A stretch of 48,877 nucleotides of DNA from NCBI GenBank assembly GCA_029941135.1, contig JAPYRI010000011.1:1-48877 (forward strand). Reading direction: 5' to 3'. The position numbers were made by a program, and so were the translations under genes. The notes under the pieces were generated by a model, which saw only the letters and a program-made list of their open reading frames with translations, searched no databases and was not told the origin of the DNA. Positions within the stretch are counted from its first letter, which is position 1. Each line of letters begins with the position of its first letter. Shown in pieces: positions 17,112-24,727 of the stretch. Origin of the DNA: Alphaproteobacteria bacterium (lineage in GTDB: Bacteria; Pseudomonadota; Alphaproteobacteria; JAPYRI01).

Positions 17112-18959
17112 ATGTTCGAAATTCGCCACGATGAACCCGAGTACGCGCTATTAAACGACCCACAAACTTGCGAGCTTAACCGCTACGGGGGCGAGATTGA
17201 TCTTGTTACCTCGAACGGCTTGCCGGCGGGTCAGAGCCTGCTGATCAACGGCGATTTAGGTGTCGGCACCAGCCCCAACCGCAATAAGCAGCATGGCTTT
17301 CATTTCACCGCCGATAACTGCATTGGCTGCCACGCGTGTGAGGCCGCGTGCAGCGAGAAAAACGACCTGCCCGCGCACCTCAGTTTCCGTTCGGTCGGCT
17401 ATGTGGAGGGCGGCACTTATCCGTCCTTTACCCGCATGAATATATCGATGGCGTGCAATCACTGCGACGATCCGGTGTGCCTTAAAGGTTGCCCGACCGG
17501 CGCCTACACCGAACACCCGGAATATGGCGCGGTCATTCAAGACCCGGACATATGCTTCGGCTGCGGGTACTGCACTTGGGTATGCCCTTATAACGCACCG
17601 CAACTGGACCCGGTCGCCGGTCATGTCGAAAAATGCAATATGTGCGTGGACCGCCTGGAAGTTGGCCTCAAGCCCGCGTGCGTATCCGCTTGCCTCGGCA
17701 ACGCCCTCGATTTTGGCGTGATTGAGAATGTACCCGCGAACCGGGAACAGATCAAAACCCAGATCCCCGGCTTCCCTGACCCCAGCATCACCCAGCCCAA
17801 CATTCGTTTCGAGCAGACCCGCAGCGTACCGAAAACGTTCACCCGCACCGACACTCAGCCGATCAAGTATAATGGTGCTACAGGGCACACGTCGGTTGTC
17901 GATCCAAAGAGAGGTCAATCTCTGCGCTGGGGCTTGCCCGGCTTAAGCTCGCGCGAGAATCCCTTGGTGTTGTTTACGCTTCTGACCCAAGCGGTTGTCG
18001 GCGCGTTCCTCATTTATTTGCTTATGCCGTGGCTGGCGCCGTTGACGGGATTGCCGGCGCTCGCCCTTTTGCAAACGCCGGGAATTGCGCTCGCGTTGCT
18101 GATCACCCTGGCGCTCCTGCAAGCGGGCGCTCTGTTCATCTCCACGCAGCATCTGGGCAAACCGCTCCGTTTTTACCGGGGCTTCAACAACCTGCGTCAT
18201 TCACCGCTCAGCCGGGAAGCCCTGGCGATCGCGGTATTTTTTGCCGGAGTGTCAGGCTGCGCGGCACTTTTGTTGATCTCGATGGTCGATATTCTGCCAG
18301 TACAGGTGACACACTTTGCTGAGCTGGTACGCCCCGCCGCCGGTTGGATCACTGCTGCGGCCGGCCTCATCGGGCTTTATTTCATGCATTCGATTTACCG
18401 CATTAAGGCCCGGCCCTTTTGGAACCACTGGCAGACCCTGACCGCGTTTTTTGGAACTATGCTCACATTAGGTGCGGTCACTGTGGGTGTCGTGGCAGGG
18501 GCTGTCATCCTTTTAACCGGTGAAACACCAGGTTCGTTGGGTGCTGTCCTCACTGGTGTGATGGCCGTGGGTCTCTGCTTGGAAGGACTGGGCCTCATCT
18601 TCCACGCCCGCGACTTGGTCGACAGGGGCGGTGAAGGCGCCGCCGCGCATTATCTGCAAAGCACGGTTTATGGAAAAACCTATTGGGCGCGCAACACGGC
18701 GATCGCGGGCACTATCGCTTTGAGCGTAGCGCTTGCTACAGCTGGATCCATAGGCTGGCTCGGATTGATGGCTTGGGCCGGACTGGCAGTGATTGCGTTC
18801 GTGATTTGCACCGTCGGTCGCTTGTTGTTCTACGTGGTGGTCATCCCAACCACGATGCCGGGTGCATTCTTTTGGAAAAATCCGGGCTTTGAGGAGCACG
18901 CGCGCGAAACCGGCTTGGCCGCCATGCCCCAGGTTGGCGTTCCTCTGGAAGGGCACTAA
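17112..18959 (+). CDS. Fused DmsB-like 4x[4Fe-4S] ferredoxin and DmsC-like membrane anchor
   Basis: A 615-residue fusion. I chose the ATG at 17112, preceded by AAGGAG; the open frame extends to 17031, but that part overlaps the reductase gene. Residues 1-260 are DmsB-like with four clusters: C70/C73/C76/C80, C115/C118/C123/C127, C148/C151/C154/C158 and C175/C178/C190/C194. From about residue 300 the protein is a DmsC-type anchor with roughly eight membrane helices. In DMSO reductases these are separate subunits that pass quinol electrons to the molybdoenzyme. Placed directly after the nitrate reductase, it suggests a quinol-linked assimilatory enzyme facing the cytoplasm. This role is inference from order and domains. 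Confidence 0.87.
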   Translation: MFEIRHDEPEYALLNDPQTCELNRYGGEIDLVTSNGLPAGQSLLINGDLGVGTSPNRNKQHGFHFTADNCIGCHACEAACSEKNDLPAHLSFRSVGYVEGGTYPSFTRMNISMACNHCDDPVCLKGCPTGAYTEHPEYGAVIQDPDICFGCGYCTWVCPYNAPQLDPVAGHVEKCNMCVDRLEVGLKPACVSACLGNALDFGVIENVPANREQIKTQIPGFPDPSITQPNIRFEQTRSVPKTFTRTDTQPIKYNGATGHTSVVDPKRGQSLRWGLPGLSSRENPLVLFTLLTQAVVGAFLIYLLMPWLAPLTGLPALALLQTPGIALALLITLALLQAGALFISTQHLGKPLRFYRGFNNLRHSPLSREALAIAVFFAGVSGCAALLLISMVDILPVQVTHFAELVRPAAGWITAAAGLIGLYFMHSIYRIKARPFWNHWQTLTAFFGTMLTLGAVTVGVVAGAVILLTGETPGSLGAVLTGVMAVGLCLEGLGLIFHARDLVDRGGEGAAAHYLQSTVYGKTYWARNTAIAGTIALSVALATAGSIGWLGLMAWAGLAVIAFVICTVGRLLFYVVVIPTTMPGAFFWKNPGFEEHARETGLAAMPQVGVPLEGH

Positions 18960-19040
18960 ATAAGAAGCACGCAAAATTGGCCGATAATTCGATATCAAAC
19001 GTTATGATACCCTCGGATGACTTAATGACGGGGGGATACG

Positions 19041-19784
19041 ATGCCGGACTTGCCAAAAGAAGGCGACCGGGAATCTGAAGAAGGGGTTATTTCCGAGGCG
19101 GATTTGACCCGCCTGATCAATGGCCATGACAAGTGGCTCCTGTCTGATGGCCGCGAAGGCGCGCAGTTTGATTTGCCGGGCGCAAATTTGAAGTACGGCG
19201 GTTTGTTCGCTGCAGATATGCGCCGGGCGAATCTACCGGACGCTGAATTGTTCAACGCCAATCTTCGCGACTGCAACCTCGCCCAGTCAAATCTTGCGGG
19301 CGCCAACCTCGAGGGCGCCAACATGGTCAATGCGAACCTGGAGGATGCAAACCTCGAAGGCGCCGATCTCGACAAGGCCGTCAGCCCCGGGGTCAACATT
19401 ACAAACACTATTCTCACCAACGCCAGCTTACGCAGCACCAATTTCCTGGGCGCCCAGTTTTTCCGCGCACAACTGACGGGGGCCGACCTCACCGACGCCA
19501 ACCTGGCGGGCGGCGTTGCGCGTGAATGCACACTGGATACGGTGAACTTCACCGACGCAAAACTCATGCTGGTCGATTTTACCGGCAGCAGCCTGAAGGG
19601 CGCGAATTTCACCGCTGCCGTGCTGTTTGGCGCGACCTTCGATAAGGCCGACCTGTCGGATGCCGACTTAAGCTCGGCATTGGGCGTCACCCAGGATCAA
19701 CTCGACAGCGCTTACGGAAACAGCGGCACGCGGTTACCCGAAGCATTTGCCGACTATGCAATGACGAAAAGGCCTGTCGATTAG
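19041..19784 (+). CDS. Pentapeptide-repeat protein
   Basis: A 247-residue protein with a GGGGGA ribosome site just before its ATG. After about 45 residues of acidic head (SEADLTRLINGHDKWL) it consists of tandem A(D/N)LxX pentapeptides, for example ANLEGANMVNANLEDANLEG, and so should form a right-handed quadrilateral beta-helix. No signal peptide or membrane helix is seen. The short C-terminus (LGVTQDQLDSAYG) is a common ending in this family. It stands alone between the nitrate island and the monooxygenase operon and faces a Lys-rich protein gene convergently. Function unknown: members include gyrase-protecting proteins and many of no known role. The DNA repeats here are codon-level and are not a CRISPR. 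Confidence 0.85.
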   Translation: MPDLPKEGDRESEEGVISEADLTRLINGHDKWLLSDGREGAQFDLPGANLKYGGLFAADMRRANLPDAELFNANLRDCNLAQSNLAGANLEGANMVNANLEDANLEGADLDKAVSPGVNITNTILTNASLRSTNFLGAQFFRAQLTGADLTDANLAGGVARECTLDTVNFTDAKLMLVDFTGSSLKGANFTAAVLFGATFDKADLSDADLSSALGVTQDQLDSAYGNSGTRLPEAFADYAMTKRPVD

Positions 19785-19792
19785 GGTGAGGA

Positions 19793-19815
19793 CCCCCCTA
19801 TTTGGGCGGGTTTTT
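19793..19815 (+). terminator. Rho-independent terminator after the pentapeptide-repeat gene
   Basis: CCCCCC, loop TATTT, then GGGCGGG with one bulged base, followed by TTTTT (19811-19815). It starts nine bases after the stop of the pentapeptide-repeat gene and lies over the last codons of the convergent Lys-rich gene, so coding sequence and terminator are shared. Confidence 0.5.
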
Positions 19816-20169
19816 AGCCGCTTCGGCTTGGGCTATTTTCTGAATTTGCGCGCTCTCAAGCTCGATCATCCGCTCAACCACCTCCAACCGGTCTTTCATT
19901 TGTTCAACCGGACCCAACAAGGCGGCATAGCGCACCAAAATAGACGCCAAAGCTTCCACAACCAGAAGGGGGTCATGCTTGTTGTCTTCGAGAAATTGAT
20001 TGGTGTGGCGGAACAGTTTTTCCACCATATCTTGCTTTCCGGCCAGAATTGGGTCGATTTCTGAGCCCATGTCCTCTTCTGAACTGGCTTTGCCGGCTCT
20101 TTTCGTCGCGGATTTGTTGGTGCTAGCCTTCGATTTCTCTCGTTTTTTTGAAGTCGACTTCTTAGCCAT
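19798..20169 (-). CDS. Small Lys-rich protein with helical C-terminal half, function unknown
   Basis: A 123-residue protein I do not recognise. The AGAGGA ribosome site fits the ATG at 20169. Residues 1-30 are a disordered, very basic tail (MAKKSTSKKREKSK, with further KSATKRAGK), reminiscent of DNA- or RNA-binding tails. Residues 35-123 are predicted helical, including VVERMIELESAQIQKIAQAEA, which looks like a coiled coil. No signal peptide or membrane segment is present. It is read divergently from the monooxygenase operon across a 186-bp gap and converges on the pentapeptide-repeat gene. A role as a DNA-associated or phasin-like protein is conceivable but has no direct support. Confidence 0.7.
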   Translation of the reverse strand: MAKKSTSKKREKSKASTNKSATKRAGKASSEEDMGSEIDPILAGKQDMVEKLFRHTNQFLEDNKHDPLLVVEALASILVRYAALLGPVEQMKDRLEVVERMIELESAQIQKIAQAEAAKNPPK

Positions 20170-20355
20170 AATCCTCTTCTACACTTGCGTCACAGAGCGT
20201 GAACCATATACCGTACAGTTAAATGGCGAACATTTGGCGTAAAGTGAAATGCCGCTGGGAAATTCATACGTAAATGACGACACCCAATGGGGTAACAACC
20301 GCCGAAATCCCTGTTCGGAACCGAAGCGCTAGCAAGCCAAGCGGAGAGCATTAAA

Positions 20356-22020
20356 ATGTCTGGAAATCTCACTCTTTCCAAAATCGTTAAACAAAAGAGC
20401 ATCAGCATCACCGAAGCGACAAGACGTATTGCCGACTTGGGCTGGGCGCCAACGTATTTTGAAGAGATCCTAAAATACCCGACCGACTATAAAGTCGAGA
20501 AAGCGCCCAAGGACCCCATGAAACAAGTCCTGCGGTCCTACTTCCCCATGCAGGAAGAAAAAGACAACCGGGTATATGGGGCGCTTGATGCCGCATTGCG
20601 TGGCGACATGTTTAGGAACGTGGAACCGCGCTGGATCGAGTGGCAAAAGTTGTTTTTGGCGATCATTCCTTTCCCGGAGATTTCCGCCGCCCGCTCCATG
20701 GCGATCCAATCCCAAATCGCACCCGGCGAAGATTTGCGTACCGGCTTTACCATGCAAATGATCGACGAGTTCAGGCATTCGACGATCCAGATGAACTTGA
20801 AGAAGTGGTACATGGAAAACTATGTCGATCCCGCCGGGTTCGACATCACCGAAGCCGCCTTCGGCAAGTGCTATGCGACCACCATCGGACGCCAATTCGG
20901 CGAGGGTTTTATCACCGGTGACGCGGTCACGTCGACCAACGTATACCTTCAAGTGGTGGCCGAAACCGGGTTTACCAACACGCTCTTTGTCGCCATGCCA
21001 TCCGAAGCCGCGCGCAATGGCGACTACGCCTTGCCGACAGTGTTTCTGTCGGTTCAATCGGATGAATCGCGGCACATCGGCAATGGGCACTCGTTTTTGA
21101 TGTCGATCGTGAAAGAGCCGGAAAATCTCGACCTGCTGGAGCGGGATTTGCGGTACGCGTTTTGGCAGAACCACGCCATCGTCGATGCGGCCATCGGCAC
21201 CATCATCGAATACGGCACCAAGGACCGGGACAAAAACAAAGAGTCCTATGCTGAACTTTGGCACCGCTGGATTTATGACGATTACTATCGCACCTATTTG
21301 CTGCCGCTCGAAAAATACGGGGTCAAGATTCATCACGACGATGTTGAAGCAGCTTGGGATCGGATCGTTAAGAAAAATTACGTCCATAAAGTGGCGCAGT
21401 TTTTCTCGGTCGGGTGGCCGGTCGCCTTTTGGCGCATCGACGGTATGGTTGACGAGGACTTTGAATGGTTCGAGGCCAAATATCCGGGCTGGTACAACGA
21501 GTTTGGTCAGTACTGGGAGAACTACGAAAAAGCCAGTTTGCCCAACCAGCCGCCGCTCTTGTATTTGGACCAAGGTTACATTTATCCGCACCGGTGTTGG
21601 AGCTGCAATGTCCCGGCTTTGATCCGCGAGGACTTCTGCGTCGATGAAGTCGAAGGTGAGTTGTACACCTACTGCTCCGAGACCTGCCGGTGGACTCATA
21701 AGGTCGCCTTCGCGGCCGAATATAACGGCAGAGCCACCCCCGCCATGGGTCGGTTCAGCGGCCGCCGCCAATGGGAAGAGTGCTACCACGGGTGGGACCT
21801 GGCAGACGTGATTAAGGACCTTGGGTTTGTGCGTTCCGACGGCAAGACCGTCATCCAACAACCGCATTTGCATATGGAAGACGATAAAATGTGGAAGCTG
21901 GAGCATTTCAAGGGCCTGGAGTTGCGCAGTCCACTTATGGATCTGCGGGCGATGTCCCCTGAAGAACGTGAAAAGCATATTGCGGAATACCGCGCCGGCT
22001 TCACCATTAAGCCAATCTAA
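20356..22020 (+). CDS. prmA: Soluble diiron monooxygenase hydroxylase alpha subunit, propane 2-monooxygenase type
   Basis: The 554-residue large hydroxylase subunit that activates O2 at a carboxylate-bridged diiron centre. The six ligands are E108, E138, H141, E203, E237 and H240 (EISAARS, DEFRH, VAETGFTN, DESRH), with exactly the spacing of methane monooxygenase MmoX (114/144/147/209/243/246). T207 matches the conserved active-site Thr. Position 145, Cys in MmoX, is Gln here, as in toluene/propane-type enzymes. A YHS-like Cys motif (HRCWSCN ... YCSETC) is in the C-terminal third. From memory the sequence closely resembles Gordonia PrmA and mycobacterial MimA, so propane, phenol or acetone are the likely substrates. 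It heads an operon with reductase, beta subunit, coupling protein and chaperonin. Confidence 0.95.
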   Translation: MSGNLTLSKIVKQKSISITEATRRIADLGWAPTYFEEILKYPTDYKVEKAPKDPMKQVLRSYFPMQEEKDNRVYGALDAALRGDMFRNVEPRWIEWQKLFLAIIPFPEISAARSMAIQSQIAPGEDLRTGFTMQMIDEFRHSTIQMNLKKWYMENYVDPAGFDITEAAFGKCYATTIGRQFGEGFITGDAVTSTNVYLQVVAETGFTNTLFVAMPSEAARNGDYALPTVFLSVQSDESRHIGNGHSFLMSIVKEPENLDLLERDLRYAFWQNHAIVDAAIGTIIEYGTKDRDKNKESYAELWHRWIYDDYYRTYLLPLEKYGVKIHHDDVEAAWDRIVKKNYVHKVAQFFSVGWPVAFWRIDGMVDEDFEWFEAKYPGWYNEFGQYWENYEKASLPNQPPLLYLDQGYIYPHRCWSCNVPALIREDFCVDEVEGELYTYCSETCRWTHKVAFAAEYNGRATPAMGRFSGRRQWEECYHGWDLADVIKDLGFVRSDGKTVIQQPHLHMEDDKMWKLEHFKGLELRSPLMDLRAMSPEEREKHIAEYRAGFTIKPI

Positions 22021-22023
22021 GGG

Positions 22024-22053
22024 CCACAGGCAAAGAACAATCGCTGCCTGTGG
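22024..22053 (+). other. Intercistronic hairpin prmA-prmB
   Basis: A perfect 9-bp stem, CCACAGGCA / TGCCTGTGG, with a 12-base loop, starting four bases after the prmA stop. It is not followed by a T-run, so it is not a standard terminator. Likely roles are protection of the upstream message or partial attenuation, giving more hydroxylase than reductase. Confidence 0.65.
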
Positions 22054-22128
22054 GCATTGAACGTTCGTAACCATGCAGGTTTTGGTTCGCCTGCTGCGGT
22101 GGCCGGACTGCAAAAGAGTTTTCTGCTT

Positions 22129-23157
22129 ATGACATATTCGGTTCGCTTAGAGCCCATCGGCGTGGACATGGAAGTTGAGGAGGACGAGACCGTTCTTCAA
22201 GCTGCCTTCCGTCAGGGCATCACCTTGATGCACGGCTGCAAGGAAGGTCAGTGCTCGTCATGCAAATCGGTGTTGCTGGATGGCGATGCCGAACACGAGG
22301 ACTTCTCAACGTTTGCTTTGTCCGAGGCGGAGCAGGAGGAAGATAAGGTTTTATTATGCCGCCTGTTTGCTTACAGCGATCTGGAAATCGAGTTGCTGAA
22401 TTATGATGAAGAGCTCTTGTCCAATTGGATACCGGCGAAGAAAGTTACGGGCAAAGTGTCCGCCATAGAAGACCTGACTCACGACATCCGGAAGTTTGAC
22501 ATCGAGTTGGATGAGGCGATGGAATTTCGTGCGGGCCAGTACGCCGACATCACTATTCCGGGGTCCGGCGTCACCCGCTCTTATTCCATGGCCAACCCGC
22601 CGAGCGAGAAGAACACGCTGTCTTTCATCATCAAATTATATCCGGACGGAGCGTTTTCCGGCTTGCTCGCCGGTCAGGTGAAGATTGGCGACGCAATGGA
22701 GGTCGAAGGGCCTTTCGGCACCAGCTTTCGCAATCAAAATCATGAGGGGCCGACGTTATTGGTCGGTGGCGGATCCGGCATGGCGCCCCTGTGGTCCATA
22801 TTGAACGATCTGGCTGAAAACGGCGACAGCAACCCCATTCGGCTTTATTACGGCGCGCGCGCGAAGAAGGACTTATTCTACACAGACGAAATTGCCGCAA
22901 TTGCCAAAAAACTCACTGATTTTGAGTTTATTCCAGCACTCTCGGACATGGATTCAGGCGATGAATGGGATGGTGCAACCGGTTTCATCCATGAGCTTGT
23001 CGAGCGTGCATACACGGACACAGGAATCGGCAATACATTAGAAGCCTACGCCTGCGGGCCGCCGCCGATGGTTGATGCGGTGCTGCCGGTTTTCCAGAAG
23101 ATCAGCATCGACGCGGACAACATTCATTTGGACAAATTCACACCGGCGACAAGTTAA
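22129..23157 (+). CDS. prmB: Monooxygenase NADH reductase, [2Fe-2S]/FAD
   Basis: The 342-residue electron-transfer subunit: takes hydride from NAD(P)H and feeds the diiron hydroxylase. The ATG at 22129 gives the usual start of the plant-type ferredoxin domain; an in-frame TTG at 22057 would add 24 residues overlapping the intercistronic hairpin region and is less likely. Ferredoxin ligands are C37, C42, C45 and C77. Then come the flavin motif RSYSMANPP, the NAD site GGGSGMAPLW and the C-terminal ACGPPPMVDA. Position between the two hydroxylase genes is the order seen in prmABCD/mimABCD clusters. The ribosome site is weak, which fits low reductase dosage relative to hydroxylase. Confidence 0.93.
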   Translation: MTYSVRLEPIGVDMEVEEDETVLQAAFRQGITLMHGCKEGQCSSCKSVLLDGDAEHEDFSTFALSEAEQEEDKVLLCRLFAYSDLEIELLNYDEELLSNWIPAKKVTGKVSAIEDLTHDIRKFDIELDEAMEFRAGQYADITIPGSGVTRSYSMANPPSEKNTLSFIIKLYPDGAFSGLLAGQVKIGDAMEVEGPFGTSFRNQNHEGPTLLVGGGSGMAPLWSILNDLAENGDSNPIRLYYGARAKKDLFYTDEIAAIAKKLTDFEFIPALSDMDSGDEWDGATGFIHELVERAYTDTGIGNTLEAYACGPPPMVDAVLPVFQKISIDADNIHLDKFTPATS

Positions 23158-23197
23158 GTCCGGCACAATACTAAGCCCGGACAGAGTTTTCCCGGGC
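23158..23197 (+). other. Two mutually exclusive hairpins between prmB and prmC
   Basis: GTCCGG (23158-23163) can pair with CCGGAC (23177-23182), or GCCCGG (23175-23180) can pair with CCGGGC (23192-23197). The pairs share bases 23177-23180, so only one can form at a time. No T-run follows. The prmC ribosome site (AGAGGGGAG) lies about 10 bases downstream and stays free in either form. Confidence 0.5.
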
Positions 23198-23216
23198 CAT
23201 CGTAAAGAGGGGAGCC

Positions 23217-24284
23217 ATGGCACAATCTGCACAAAAATCCGGTGCCGCCGGAAGCAGCACGTTTTCGGGATCGGATAGCCGCCGCTACAATTACTTCGAA
23301 GCCGCCGGCCGCCGGGCCACGGTATACGAAGACGTCACCGTTGACGTCCAGCCAGATCCCCGCCGCCACCTGTTGCAGGGCTGGATCATGTCATTCGCCG
23401 ATGGCACGCCCTCCTACAGTGAAGACGCAACCGTCATTAAGTGTTCGGATTGGCATGTGTACCGTGCGCCGGATCAAGAATGGGAACGGACCCATTTCCA
23501 GCGCCAAAGCCATATCGAAAACACCATCAAAATGGTTGTCGACAATGCCCGAGCAGCCGGAGCACCGGATCGCTTCGACAAAAATTGGGTGTCGGTCCTT
23601 GAAAATCATTTGGGCGCTTTGAAGCATGCGGAGTTTGGCATCGGCATTGCGCTTACCAAGGCGCAGCGGGATGGCGTGACGCAAATGGTAAACAACACCA
23701 TGCTCACCAATTCTTCTTACAAGTATCGCCTTGCCCAAGACATCACCCTTTATTTGGGCGACATCGGCCTGGACATAGATATTGACGGTGACGCCGGCAA
23801 AAAAACCTGGCTTGAAGACGAAGCCTGGCAAGGGGTCAGAAAAGCGGTCGAAGCCATCATGGCGGCAACCGACTATATCGAGGTCTATTTCGCCGTAAAT
23901 GTTGTTTATGAAGCCTTGGTCGGCGAACTGTTCCGCAGCGGCTTCATCATGCGCGCCGGTGCGGCACACAATGACTATGTGACCCCGGCGGTCGTTTCGG
24001 CCGCAGAAAGTGACTATCAGCGTAATTTAGCGAACACCGTCTCCCTGCTGTCCATGCTGAATGGCGATGCCGAGCACGGAGACGCCAACAAAGCGATCAT
24101 GCAGGGGTGGCTCAAAACACACCTGCCCTTATGCACTGGGGCCGCGGAGCAGTTGCAAGCTGTATGGGGCATTGAAGACAATGACGATCTGGACTTCGGC
24201 AGTGTTTTTGCCGACGCAAAGGACAAGTTTAGGAGTATTTTGTCGGCAATCGACGTCAATTTGCCGGAAGGGACATCGCTATGA
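23217..24284 (+). CDS. prmC: Soluble diiron monooxygenase hydroxylase beta subunit
   Basis: The 355-residue small hydroxylase subunit, a ferritin-like helical protein that lacks metal ligands but is needed to form the alpha2beta2(gamma2) hydroxylase. Start ATG at 23217 with GAGGGGAG upstream. The segments TVDVQPDPRRHLLQGWIMSFADG and LYLGDIGLDIDIDGDAGKKTW are consistent with the PrmC/MimC beta subunits. The first 20 residues (Ser, Ala and Gly rich) look flexible. The stop overlaps the coupling-protein start by ATGA. No separate gamma subunit gene is present, which agrees with propane-type clusters and differs from soluble methane monooxygenase. Confidence 0.92.
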   Translation: MAQSAQKSGAAGSSTFSGSDSRRYNYFEAAGRRATVYEDVTVDVQPDPRRHLLQGWIMSFADGTPSYSEDATVIKCSDWHVYRAPDQEWERTHFQRQSHIENTIKMVVDNARAAGAPDRFDKNWVSVLENHLGALKHAEFGIGIALTKAQRDGVTQMVNNTMLTNSSYKYRLAQDITLYLGDIGLDIDIDGDAGKKTWLEDEAWQGVRKAVEAIMAATDYIEVYFAVNVVYEALVGELFRSGFIMRAGAAHNDYVTPAVVSAAESDYQRNLANTVSLLSMLNGDAEHGDANKAIMQGWLKTHLPLCTGAAEQLQAVWGIEDNDDLDFGSVFADAKDKFRSILSAIDVNLPEGTSL

Positions 24285-24619
24285 GCACCCAAACATTTAA
24301 GGACTTGAAGCGCGAAGACACGGTGTCGCACAAATGCGGTGTCACCATGAACGAGAGTGTCGACTCGCGAGTCATCGCCGAAGTTATGCAGGAAAAGCCC
24401 GGGGTCGAAGTGCTCTATTATCCGGCCATGATCCGCATCGACACCGAAGGCAAACTGACCTTCGATATGGAGGAAATAAGCGAAGCGCTGGGGCGTGAAT
24501 TTACTCCCTACGATTTCGAAGTTGTCATGTCCACTCACTACGGCCGCATGGTCATGATTGATGAGAACACTGTGGTGCTGTTTGGCAATATGGAAGAAGC
24601 CCTCCAGTACGAAGAATAA
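24281..24619 (+). CDS. prmD: Monooxygenase coupling (effector) protein, MmoB/DmpM family
   Basis: A 112-residue cofactorless effector that docks on the hydroxylase and gates O2 and substrate access. It overlaps prmC by ATGA. Family traits: the opening VGVTMNES-like strand (CGVTMNESVDSRVIAEVM), the YYPAMIRID strand, and the DFEVVMSTHYGRMV segment, all typical of MmoB/DmpM/PrmD. No cysteine cluster, membrane segment or signal is present, as expected. The size is between DmpM (about 90) and MmoB (about 140), as in propane-type enzymes. Together with prmA, prmB and prmC it completes the four-component monooxygenase. Confidence 0.92.
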   Translation: MSTQTFKDLKREDTVSHKCGVTMNESVDSRVIAEVMQEKPGVEVLYYPAMIRIDTEGKLTFDMEEISEALGREFTPYDFEVVMSTHYGRMVMIDENTVVLFGNMEEALQYEE

Positions 24620-24651
24620 TAGCAATTTAGCCCACGCAACGGATTGGACGG

Positions 24652-24680
24652 TTGCCTGCCCCAAGGCACGGGCAGGGCAA
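24652..24680 (+). other. Intercistronic hairpin between prmD and the chaperonin gene
   Basis: TTGCCTGCCC pairs with GGGCAGGGCAA with one bulged G and an 8-base loop, giving ten base pairs. No T-run follows. It lies 32 bases after the prmD stop and about 47 bases before the chaperonin start; possible 3' stabiliser of the monooxygenase message or partial terminator. Confidence 0.6.
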
Positions 24681-24727
24681 GCATTTGTGTCGGACCGCGT
24701 AACGGCGAAGTCAAAGGGAGATGATGT

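Noticed and set aside
19180-19660. Regularly spaced DNA repeats resembling a CRISPR array
   Set aside because: The 15-base periodicity comes from pentapeptide (A(D/N)LxX) codons in an open frame; there are no constant repeats with unique spacers.
20224-20239. Possible sigma-54 promoter TGGC...GGC upstream of prmA
   Set aside because: The GG and GC doublets have the right spacing, but four of the other conserved positions fail. A weak TTGCGT-16-TATACC pair (20184-20211) is just as plausible, so no promoter is assigned.
20470-22113. A 547-codon open frame on the minus strand
   Set aside because: It lies antisense to prmA, whose diiron ligands are intact. The translation is rich in His, Arg, Val and Phe with no family features, as expected of a shadow of codon-biased DNA.
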